NCBI GenBank assembly: GCA_013153575.1
Contig: JAADEE010000181.1
Coordinates: 1-5,294 of the forward strand
Direction of reading: 5' to 3'
Origin: Chlorobiota bacterium
GTDB taxonomy: Bacteria; Bacteroidota; Bacteroidia; Bacteroidales; JAADGE01
DNA length: 5,294 bases
A model generated the notes under the pieces. The model was not told the origin of the DNA. It did not search any database and was given only the letters and a program-made list of their open reading frames with translations. This document shows, in pieces, positions 1 through 5,015 of the stretch. Both the position numbers and the translations under genes were made by a program. The first letter of the stretch is position 1, and each line of letters begins with the position of its first letter.

Positions 1-409
1 TTTTTTTTTCAAGTTCGTTTTTTAATTCCTCACTATGCGGAACATTAATTAATTTATATCCTTTTAAAACGGCATCGATATACATTCCTGTTCCTCCACT
101 TAAAATAGGTAATTTATTTCGTTTTTTTATATCTTCATAAACTTTAAGAAAATCTTTTTGATATTCAAAAACATTGTATTTTTCTCCGGCATCAACAATA
201 TCAATTAAGTGATAAGGAATTTTTATATTGTTTATTTCATAATCTTCTAAATCTTTGCCGGTTCCAATGTCCATTCCTTTATATACTTGACGAGAATCGG
301 CACTAATTATTTCACCATTAAGTTTATATGCAATATTTGTTGCTAATGAAGTTTTTCCGCCTGCCGTAGCACCAAGAATTGTAATAATATCATATTTTGA
401 GTTTTGCAT
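1..409 (-). CDS. miaA: tRNA dimethylallyltransferase MiaA, N-terminal part (cut by window edge)
   Basis: MiaA transfers a dimethylallyl group from DMAPP to N6 of A37 in tRNAs that read UNN codons; it acts in the cytoplasm. Reading the minus strand from the ATG at 409-407 gives 136 open residues to the window edge. The P-loop GATAGGKT is at residues 13-20, followed by DSRQVYKGMDIGTGK at 38-52, which is the family's conserved substrate/tRNA-binding signature. IPYHLID (64-70) and SGGTGMY (104-110) are also family motifs. MiaA proteins usually have about 300 residues, so more than half lies outside the window. The start is chosen because the hydrophobic strand and P-loop follow it at the normal distance. 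A second ATG 10 bases upstream is out of frame. It is divergent from smpB across 51 bases. The run of T at 1-9 encodes lysines and is not a terminator. The family call is secure; the Bacteroidota often carry more than one MiaA-like protein, so which paralogue this is cannot be settled. Confidence 0.93.
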   Translation of the reverse strand, partial: MQNSKYDIITILGATAGGKTSLATNIAYKLNGEIISADSRQVYKGMDIGTGKDLEDYEINNIKIPYHLIDIVDAGEKYNVFEYQKDFLKVYEDIKKRNKLPILSGGTGMYIDAVLKGYKLINVPHSEELKNELEKK

Positions 410-419
410 AATTTTGCAT
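390..419 (-). other. Nine-codon upstream ORF overlapping the miaA start
   Basis: On the minus strand an ATG at 419-417 opens a frame of nine codons (MQNYAKLKI) that ends with TGA at 392-390, inside the miaA coding region and out of frame with it. It exists because a 10-bp unit containing the ATG is tandemly repeated. If transcription begins near 428, as the -7 box predicts, this would be the first ATG on the mRNA. It may be a decoy or regulatory frame, or chance. No homologue of such a peptide is known to me. Confidence 0.3.
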
Positions 420-421
420 AA
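402..421. repeat. Tandem 10-bp direct repeat at the miaA start
   Basis: The unit TTTTGCATAA occurs twice without a gap, at 402-411 and 412-421. Each copy holds a minus-strand ATG followed by CAAAA. The copy nearer the gene gives the miaA start codon; the other gives an out-of-frame ATG. The exact repeat is seen directly; its origin by slippage is inferred. Confidence 0.85.
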
Positions 422-434
422 TTTTTTAAGTTTA

Positions 435-442
435 CAAAGATA
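435..442 (-). promoter_or_regulatory. Predicted miaA promoter -7 box
   Basis: The minus strand reads TATCTTTG here, a full match to the Bacteroidota -7 consensus TAnnTTTG. It predicts a start of transcription near 428 and a leader of about 19 bases. A TTTG at 468-465 on the minus strand lies 22 bases upstream, close to the spacing reported for -33 elements, so the -33 element would sit inside the first codons of smpB. Not tested experimentally. Confidence 0.5.
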
Positions 443-446
443 ATTA

Positions 447-454
447 TAAATTTG
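447..454 (+). promoter_or_regulatory. Predicted smpB promoter -7 box
   Basis: TAAATTTG matches TAnnTTTG exactly. With its last base at -7, transcription would begin at about 461, the A of the smpB ATG, implying a leaderless mRNA. No good TTTG -33 element is seen at the usual distance. It is only four bases from the divergent miaA box. Confidence 0.5.
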
Positions 455-460
455 CAAGCT

Positions 461-934
461 ATGGCAAATGTTGTAAATATAAAGAATAAGAAAGCAAGAC
501 GAGATTTTGAATTGCTTGACAAATATATTGCAGGAATCCAACTTTATGGAACAGAAATAAAATCAATACGTGCAGGCAAAGCAAGTATTAATGATTCTTA
601 TTGTGTGCTAGTTCCTCATCCTAAAAAGCCGGGTTCTTTTGAGATATATGTAAAAATGCATATATCAGAATATTCTCATGGAACATATGCAAATCATGAA
701 CCTAAACGTGATAGGAAATTACTTCTTAATAAAAAAGAAATTGAAAAAATTGCCAAAAAGGTTGTTGCTTCTTCACTAACAATTGTTCCAACACGTTTAT
801 TTATTAATGAAAAAGGTATTGCAAAACTCGAAATAGCAATTGCACGTGGTAAAAAATATCATGACAAACGAGAAGATTTAAAACAAAGAGATGATAAACG
901 TGAAATGGATAGATTAAAGAAGATGAGGCTTTAA
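461..934 (+). CDS. smpB: SsrA-binding protein SmpB (trans-translation)
   Basis: SmpB binds tmRNA (SsrA) and brings it to ribosomes stalled at the end of broken mRNAs, so that the nascent chain is tagged for proteolysis. The product has 157 residues, a normal length (E. coli SmpB has 160). Conserved blocks are seen in order: NKKARRDF (8-15) at the start of the OB-fold barrel, GTEIKSIRAGKASINDSY (30-47), the PKRDRKLLLN block (81-90), and GKKYHDKRED (130-139) leading into a basic C-terminal tail (140-157), the part known to fold into the mRNA channel. The segment around 51-76 carries the somewhat longer hairpin common in Bacteroidota. The frame can be extended to a TTG at 452, adding three residues, but ATG 461 is preferred: the TTG lies inside the predicted -7 box and the core begins a few residues after MANVVN. 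The ssrA RNA gene is not in this window. Confidence 0.96.
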   Translation: MANVVNIKNKKARRDFELLDKYIAGIQLYGTEIKSIRAGKASINDSYCVLVPHPKKPGSFEIYVKMHISEYSHGTYANHEPKRDRKLLLNKKEIEKIAKKVVASSLTIVPTRLFINEKGIAKLEIAIARGKKYHDKREDLKQRDDKREMDRLKKMRL

Positions 935-977
935 TTGTTTCATGCATAAACTTTTTATAACAAAAAAGTAAAAACTA

Positions 978-1007
978 TTGCGGTTTTAAACAAAGATGTT
1001 AATTTTG
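978..1007 (+). promoter_or_regulatory. Candidate Bacteroidota-type promoter in the smpB-ygeY gap
   Basis: A TTG at 978-980 is followed, after 19 bases, by TAATTTTG at 1000-1007, a full match to TAnnTTTG with good spacing. It predicts transcription from about 1014. The product would be either a leader of about 164 bases in front of the M20 hydrolase gene or a short RNA ending at the hairpin 1046-1069. In DNA this rich in A and T such a match can occur by chance. Confidence 0.4.
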
Positions 1008-1045
1008 TAATCCTTTTTGAGTTCAATAAAAAGTTACTATTCTAT

Positions 1046-1069
1046 AAAATCAGCATTAGTGTTGATTTT
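1046..1069 (+). terminator. Hairpin in the smpB-ygeY gap, possible terminator
   Basis: AAAATCAGCA (1046-1055) and TGTTGATTTT (1060-1069) pair over 10 positions around a four-base TTAG loop. One pair is G-T, which is a G-U wobble in plus-strand RNA but a C-A mismatch in minus-strand RNA, so the structure favours plus-strand transcription. The 3' arm ends in TTTT followed by CTGCAATTT, a poor U-tract. It lies 112 bases after the smpB stop and may end smpB or a short transcript begun near 1014. A smaller 5-bp hairpin, CACTT/AAGTG, follows at 1083-1096. Confidence 0.4.
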
Positions 1070-1141
1070 CTGCAATTTACGACACTTCCAAAAGTGCCTA
1101 AATCAATTTTAGTTAAGGTATATTAACATCAGAACTCATTT

Positions 1142-1170
1142 TTTGAATATAAAAGATATAATTAAATTTT
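1142..1170 (+). promoter_or_regulatory. Weak promoter match just before the M20 hydrolase gene
   Basis: TTTG at 1142-1145 is separated by 17 bases from TAAATTTT at 1163-1170, which differs from TAnnTTTG in the last base. If used, transcription would start near 1177, one base before the ATG, giving an essentially leaderless mRNA. The last-base mismatch makes this weaker than the candidate at 978-1007. Confidence 0.3.
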
Positions 1171-1177
1171 TATTAAT

Positions 1178-2365
1178 ATGGAGAATTACATTGAAAAGAT
1201 TAATGAATTAGCTGAGAAATATAGAGATTATACAGCTGAAAATTTATCCAAACTTGTTAAGATTAAATCTGTAAGTATGGAAGAAAAAGAAGTTCAGCTT
1301 GAACTTAAAAGACAAATGGAAGAAGCTGGTTTTGATGAAGTTAGGATTGACGGACTTGGAAACGTAATAGGTAGAATTGGTAATGGTAAAAAAATTCTTG
1401 CTATTGATGGTCACATGGATACTGTTGATATGGGAAATCTTGATAACTGGGATTTTGATCCATTGGGTGGCGAAATTAAAGACGGTTTTGTTCACGGGCG
1501 TGGAACTGTTGACCAAGAAGGCGGACCGGCTGCATTTGTAACAACAGGACGTATTCTTAAAGAACTTGGTTTTGACAGAGATCTTACAATTTATTTTACA
1601 GGAACTGTAATGGAAGAAGATTGTGATGGTTTATGCTGGAAATATATTGTTGAAGAAGAAAAAATTAAACCTGATTTTGCAATAAGTACTGAACCAACAA
1701 ACTTAAATATTTACAGAGGTCATAGAGGAAGAATGGAAATGCGTGTAACATTTGCAGGAATTTCTTGTCATGGTTCGGCACCTGAAAGAGGAGATAATGC
1801 AATTTACAAAGCATCACGTGCAGCATTAGAAATTGAAAAATTAAATACAAGATTAAAAGATGATGAATTTTTAGGAAAAGGTACTGTTACAATTTCTGAA
1901 TTTAAATCCGGTAGCCCTTCACTTTGTGCAGTTTCAGATTATTCTCACTTACACCTTGACAGAAGATTAACTTGGGGTGAAACAAAAGAAAGTGCAGTAA
2001 AAGAAGTTGAAGATGTTGTAAGTCAATTTGGTGGTAAAGTGGAAGTGCTTTATTATGAAGAAGTTGCATATACAGGTTTAAAATATGGTATGGAAAAATA
2101 TTACCCAACTTGGAAAATACCGGAAGACCATAAAGTTGTGCAAACAGGAAGAAATGCTTATAAAGAACTTTTTGGTGCAGAACCAAAAATTGATAAATGG
2201 ACTTTCTCAACTAATGGTGTTACAATTAATGGTTATTATGATATTCCTATGATTGGTTTTGGACCGGGAAATGAAGTTTTAGCTCATGCTCCAAATGAAA
2301 AAGTGCCTATTGATCATCTTGTAAAAGCAAGTGCTTTTTATGCTGCTTTTGCTTATATGATTTAA
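1178..2365 (+). CDS. YgeY-like M20-family metallohydrolase (peptidase/deacylase)
   Basis: The 395-residue protein belongs to the M20 di-zinc peptidase/deacylase family and most resembles YgeY, the putative hydrolase of selenium-linked purine clusters. Probable metal and catalytic residues are visible: H79 and D81 in GHMDTVD, D112 in GTVDQEGG, the E146-E147 pair in MEEDCDGLCW, E172 in STEPT, and H370 in AHAPNEK. H198 in CHGSAPERGDNAIYK belongs to the dimerisation (lid) domain at roughly 180-290. DRRLTWGET (261-269), KWTFSTNGV (340-348) and GFGPGNE (360-366) are YgeY hallmarks. No signal peptide is seen, so it is cytoplasmic. Substrate is unproven; M20 relatives cleave dipeptides, N-acyl amino acids or carbamoyl compounds. 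No selenium, hydantoinase, carbamoyltransferase or diaminopropionate lyase gene is next to it. It seems less A+T-rich than the genes around it, perhaps reflecting high expression. The ATG is the only sensible start. A hairpin follows 23 bases after the stop. Confidence 0.88.
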   Translation: MENYIEKINELAEKYRDYTAENLSKLVKIKSVSMEEKEVQLELKRQMEEAGFDEVRIDGLGNVIGRIGNGKKILAIDGHMDTVDMGNLDNWDFDPLGGEIKDGFVHGRGTVDQEGGPAAFVTTGRILKELGFDRDLTIYFTGTVMEEDCDGLCWKYIVEEEKIKPDFAISTEPTNLNIYRGHRGRMEMRVTFAGISCHGSAPERGDNAIYKASRAALEIEKLNTRLKDDEFLGKGTVTISEFKSGSPSLCAVSDYSHLHLDRRLTWGETKESAVKEVEDVVSQFGGKVEVLYYEEVAYTGLKYGMEKYYPTWKIPEDHKVVQTGRNAYKELFGAEPKIDKWTFSTNGVTINGYYDIPMIGFGPGNEVLAHAPNEKVPIDHLVKASAFYAAFAYMI

Positions 2366-2388
2366 ATAATATTTAAATAATAATTTAC

Positions 2389-2431
2389 AGTCATCATATC
2401 ATTTTTTATATAAAGTAATGATATGATGGCT
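2389..2431 (+). terminator. Strong hairpin after the M20 hydrolase gene
   Basis: CATCATATCATT (2392-2403) pairs perfectly with AATGATATGATG (2417-2428), and the stem extends outward by one T-G wobble and two further pairs to 2389 and 2431, around a 13-base loop. It lies just after the stop at 2365, so it probably terminates or protects the 3' end of that mRNA. A T-run appears only about 8 bases later (2440-2444), so it is not a classic intrinsic terminator. The T-G wobble is tolerated better in plus-strand RNA. Confidence 0.6.
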
Positions 2432-2473
2432 ATTATACATTTTTAGATTTCTTTAAACAGTTAATTTTCTAAA

Positions 2474-3052
2474 ATGTTTTCTCTTTATCTTCAATTAGGC
2501 TTTGAGCATATTACAGACTTTAATGGTTATGACCATATATTATTTTTAATAGCTCTTGCTACTGTTTATATGCTGAAAGATTGGAAGAAAGTTTTAGTTT
2601 TAATTACAGCTTTTACAATTGGACATTCAATAACACTTGCATTATCTACTTTAAATTACATTAAAATTCCTACCGATTTAATTGAATTTCTTATTCCTGT
2701 AACAATTTTTATTTCAGCACTTTCGGATTTGTTTTTCAATAAAATAAAAAATAAAAAAGGGGTGCATAAACTAAAATATGTTTTAGCAATGTTTTTTGGG
2801 TTAATACATGGACTTGGATTTTCAAATTATTTAAGAAGTTTACTTGGAGGAGAAGAAAATATTTTGTCTCCATTATTTGCATTTAATATTGGATTAGAAA
2901 TAGGGCAAATTGCAATTATAATTATTTATTTGAGTTTATTGGCTGTTTTAGTTTTAGTATTAAAATTATCTCAAAAATATATTATACTTATAACTTCAAG
3001 TGTAATAATATTAATTTCAATATTTTTAATGATTGATAGATTTCCTTACTAA
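2474..3052 (+). CDS. HupE/UreJ-type integral membrane protein
   Basis: The 192-residue protein is almost wholly hydrophobic, with about six membrane segments (near 21-35, 39-58, 67-87, 101-119, 132-163, which is long enough to be two, and 168-187). It carries the motifs of the HupE/UreJ type-2 family: GFEHITDFNGYDHILF (9-24) with H12, D15, D20 and H21, GHS (50-52), GLIHGLGFS (109-117) with H112, and FNIGLEIGQ (137-145) with N138 and E142. The histidine and acidic residues in or near helices suit metal handling. Some HupE/UreJ proteins are nickel or cobalt permeases tied to hydrogenase or urease, but no such gene is here, so the metal and role stay open. The N-terminus goes straight into the H12 motif without a cleaved signal. 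No clear promoter is seen in the 42 bases between the upstream hairpin and the ATG. The stop codon overlaps the A-run that forms the U-tract of the apbE terminator on the other strand. Confidence 0.85.
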   Translation: MFSLYLQLGFEHITDFNGYDHILFLIALATVYMLKDWKKVLVLITAFTIGHSITLALSTLNYIKIPTDLIEFLIPVTIFISALSDLFFNKIKNKKGVHKLKYVLAMFFGLIHGLGFSNYLRSLLGGEENILSPLFAFNIGLEIGQIAIIIIYLSLLAVLVLVLKLSQKYIILITSSVIILISIFLMIDRFPY

Positions 3053-3093
3053 AAAAAAAGACCGCTATTCTTATTTTAATATGAATAACGGTC
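3051..3093 (-). terminator. Intrinsic terminator of apbE, shared with the converging gene
   Basis: An 11-position stem (3060-3070 with 3083-3093) encloses a 12-base loop. In minus-strand RNA all positions pair, one as a G-U wobble, and nine U residues follow (A3059 to A3051 on the plus strand). In plus-strand RNA the same position is a C-A mismatch, and the tail (AGAAAATT) is a poor U-tract. It therefore ends apbE efficiently and may also act weakly for the HupE-type gene, whose TAA (3050-3052) overlaps the T-tract. Confidence 0.88.
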
Positions 3094-3115
3094 AGAAAAT
3101 TATTGCAAAAGTAGA

Positions 3116-4114
3116 TTATTTTTTAACTATTAGTTTTTCAACTGCTTTTGTATAGTAAACTTTCATTTCTCCTGTGTCTTCATCTGAATATACAAAATAA
3201 GCATCTAAACTTGGGTCATTTTCAACCATTTCAATACTTTTTTCTAAACCTGAAACCATACATGCTGTTGCATAAGCATCGGCAGTCATGCAATCGTCAG
3301 CAAGGATAGTTGCACTTAAAATATTTTGATATGCAGGATAACCGGTTTTAGGATTTATTGAGTGTGAATATTTTTTACCGTCTTTAATATAAAAACGTCT
3401 GTAATTACCTGATGTTGCCATTGCTTTATCTGTAATTGCAAGTATTGTTTGAAGTTCTTCACCTGCAATATTATTTCCTTCAATTGGTTTATCAATTCCA
3501 ACTCTCCATTTTTGTCCGTATTTTAAACCTTTAACTTTAAGTTCACCACCTATTTCAACCATATAATCATTTATTCCTTTGCTTTCGAAGTAATCTGAAA
3601 CAATATCAACAGATTGCCCTTGTGCAATTGCATTTCCTGAAATTTGAATATTAGGATTGTCTTTTACAAGGTAATTCATTTCAATTCTAATTTTATCCAT
3701 TCCTACATATTGTAAAAGACTGTCAATTAGACTGCTGTCAATTTTAGTTTCAGCTTCACCATAGCCAAATCCATAAGCATTAATTAAAGGTCCAACTGTA
3801 ATATCAAAAGCACCTCCTGATTTTTCAGTAACTTCTTTTGCTTTATAGTACATATCTTTAAAGTATTTGTCTAGTTCAACATGTTTACCTTGATTTATTT
3901 GTGAGATAATTGAATTAGGCTCGTATGTTGAAAGAGACATATCAAAATCATGCAGAATAGAATCAACTTCTTTTTTTAAATTTGGGTGTAAACCTTTATA
4001 TGTAATATGATAAGTTGTTCCTTGTGTTTCACCTTCAATTTTATAAAATTCTTCATTTTCTCCACATGAAAATAAGAAAATACTAATAATGCTAAGTAAT
4101 AAGATTTGTTTCAT
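3116..4114 (-). CDS. apbE: ApbE: FAD:protein FMN transferase, lipoprotein
   Basis: ApbE moves FMN from FAD onto a threonine or serine of flavoprotein targets such as NqrB/NqrC, RnfD/RnfG and FMN-binding-domain proteins, in a Mg-dependent reaction outside the inner membrane. The 332 residues begin with a lipoprotein signal: MKQ, a hydrophobic stretch, then the lipobox LFSC with C17 as lipidation site. Family motifs follow in order: GTTYHITY (32-39), MSLSTYEPNSIISQIN (59-74), GGAFDITVGPLINAYGFG (100-117), NAIAQGQSVD (161-170), VEIGGELKVKG (186-196), SGNYRRF (235-241), HSINPKTGYP (251-260) and MTADAYATA (276-284), where D279 is the expected metal ligand. Length is typical. Q167 stands where the family often has tyrosine or phenylalanine (GYAVD). 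No Nqr, Rnf or FMN_bind gene is nearby, so the target is unknown. It is transcribed alone, with a -7 box 46 bases upstream of the predicted leader end and a strong terminator. Confidence 0.95.
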   Translation of the reverse strand: MKQILLLSIISIFLFSCGENEEFYKIEGETQGTTYHITYKGLHPNLKKEVDSILHDFDMSLSTYEPNSIISQINQGKHVELDKYFKDMYYKAKEVTEKSGGAFDITVGPLINAYGFGYGEAETKIDSSLIDSLLQYVGMDKIRIEMNYLVKDNPNIQISGNAIAQGQSVDIVSDYFESKGINDYMVEIGGELKVKGLKYGQKWRVGIDKPIEGNNIAGEELQTILAITDKAMATSGNYRRFYIKDGKKYSHSINPKTGYPAYQNILSATILADDCMTADAYATACMVSGLEKSIEMVENDPSLDAYFVYSDEDTGEMKVYYTKAVEKLIVKK

Positions 4115-4132
4115 TGTTTGTTTTTTAAGAAA

Positions 4133-4177
4133 GTTTAAATTATTGTTTCAATTTCTCAATATTCTACAAATTTAAAC
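4133..4177. repeat. Inverted repeat over the apbE promoter
   Basis: GTTTAAATT (4133-4141) and AATTTAAAC (4169-4177) are perfect inverted copies separated by 27 bases. The right copy overlaps the predicted apbE -7 box and the pair brackets the predicted transcription start near 4160. It could be an operator or mRNA structure, but AT-only repeats of this size arise readily by chance. Confidence 0.25.
4167..4174 (-). promoter_or_regulatory. Predicted apbE promoter -7 box
   Basis: The minus strand reads TAAATTTG, a full match to TAnnTTTG. It places the transcription start near 4160 and gives a leader of about 46 bases. No TTG lies at the expected -33 distance, so the upstream half is weak or degenerate. 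Confidence 0.45.
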
Positions 4178-4200
4178 AGATTTTGCAAGTTTAGATAATA

Positions 4201-4235
4201 TTTGCAATAAAAATATTAAATTTATTTTAGTTTTG
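4201..4235 (+). promoter_or_regulatory. Predicted promoter of the glycosyltransferase operon
   Basis: TTTG at 4201-4204 precedes TAGTTTTG at 4228-4235 by 23 bases; the latter fits TAnnTTTG. Transcription would start near 4242, giving a leader of about 24 A/T-rich bases without a Shine-Dalgarno sequence, as is usual in Bacteroidota. The promoter diverges from that of apbE. Confidence 0.45.
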
Positions 4236-4265
4236 TATTGATATGATAAAAACATCTTTATTATT

Positions 4266-5006
4266 ATGATAGATGATAAGAAAATAATTGTTGTGCTTCC
4301 TGCATATAATGCTGAAAAAACATTAGAAACAACTTATAACGAAATACCTTTTGATATTGTTGATGATGTAATTTTAACTGATGATTTTAGCAATGATAAA
4401 ACTATTGAAGAAGCAAAAAGGATAGGAATAAAACATATAATTAAGCATGATAATAATAAGGGATATGGAGCAAATCAAAAGTCGTGTTATAATAAGGCAT
4501 TAGAACTTGGTGCTGATATTGTTATAATGTTACACCCTGATTATCAATATACTCCGATGCTAATTCATTCTATGTCATATATGATTGCAAATGGAGTTTA
4601 TCCTGTTGTAATAGGTTCGCGTATTTTAGGAAGAGGTGCAATAAAAGGTGGAATGCCTTGGTATAAATATGTTGCAAATAGGTTTTTAACTTTATTTCAG
4701 AATATATTGATGCGTCAGAAATTATCGGAATATCATACAGGTTACAGAGCTTTCTCAAAAGAAGTTCTTGAAAGTATAAATTATAATATTAATTCTGATG
4801 ATTTTATTTTTGATAATCAAATGCTTGCTCAAATTTTTTATAAAGGTTTTGAAATTGCAGAAATAACCTGTCCTACAAAATATTTTGAAGAAGCATCTTC
4901 AATAAATTTAAAAAGAAGTGCAAAATATGGTTTAGGAGTTATTGGAGTTTCAATTTCATATTTCTTAAATAAAATTGGACTTTCTAAAAGTAAAATTTTT
5001 AATTAA
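4266..5006 (+). CDS. Family 2 glycosyltransferase (DPM/DPG-synthase-like)
   Basis: The 246-residue protein has a single GT-A domain. VVLPAYNAEKTL (9-20) is the first strand and nucleotide-binding start, DD at 39-40 contacts the nucleotide sugar, NNKGYGAN (63-70) is the family glycine loop, and LHPDYQYTP (89-97) takes the place of the DxD metal motif, with D92 the probable ligand. SEYHTGYRAFS (154-164) corresponds to the acceptor-side motif of polyprenyl-phosphate glycosyltransferases. The variant with HPDYQY and YHTGYRAF is a recognisable subgroup of GT2 proteins found in many bacterial genomes. A moderately hydrophobic stretch at 221-236 may touch the membrane; there are no full transmembrane helices of the GtrB kind. 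Donor and acceptor are unknown; a lipid-linked or surface-glycan role is inferred. A POTRA protein gene begins 9 bases after its stop, which suggests an operon. ATG 4266 is the only start that leaves the first strand intact. Confidence 0.9.
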   Translation: MIDDKKIIVVLPAYNAEKTLETTYNEIPFDIVDDVILTDDFSNDKTIEEAKRIGIKHIIKHDNNKGYGANQKSCYNKALELGADIVIMLHPDYQYTPMLIHSMSYMIANGVYPVVIGSRILGRGAIKGGMPWYKYVANRFLTLFQNILMRQKLSEYHTGYRAFSKEVLESINYNINSDDFIFDNQMLAQIFYKGFEIAEITCPTKYFEEASSINLKRSAKYGLGVIGVSISYFLNKIGLSKSKIFN

Positions 5007-5015
5007 ACTTTTCAT

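Noticed and set aside
1..9. T-run at the window start as a terminator
   Set aside because: It encodes lysine residues within the miaA reading frame and has no preceding hairpin.
452..460. TTG start for smpB, three codons upstream of the ATG
   Set aside because: It overlaps the predicted -7 box, so it would not be on the mRNA, and the extra residues are not part of the SmpB core.
995..1130. 9-bp inverted pair as the ends of a small mobile element
   Set aside because: Only nine bases match, there is no flanking target duplication seen, and AT-rich gaps give such pairs by chance; kept only as a side note to the leader finding.
935..1177. tmRNA (ssrA) gene next to smpB
   Set aside because: No tRNA-like alanine acceptor ends, no GGU-A-C style features, and no tag reading frame were seen; the gap is too short for a full tmRNA.
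1244..2210. Minus-strand open frames of 61-102 codons at 1244-1516, 1665-1850 and 1902-2210
   Set aside because: They lie opposite the well-supported M20 hydrolase gene, their translations show no domain pattern, and they arise from codon bias of the real gene.
1178..2365. Selenocysteine in the YgeY-like protein
   Set aside because: The reading frame has no in-frame TGA before its TAA; the selenium link of the family is by gene context, not by residue.
4570..4758. Minus-strand open frame of 62 codons
   Set aside because: It is antisense to the conserved glycosyltransferase coding region and has no recognisable features.
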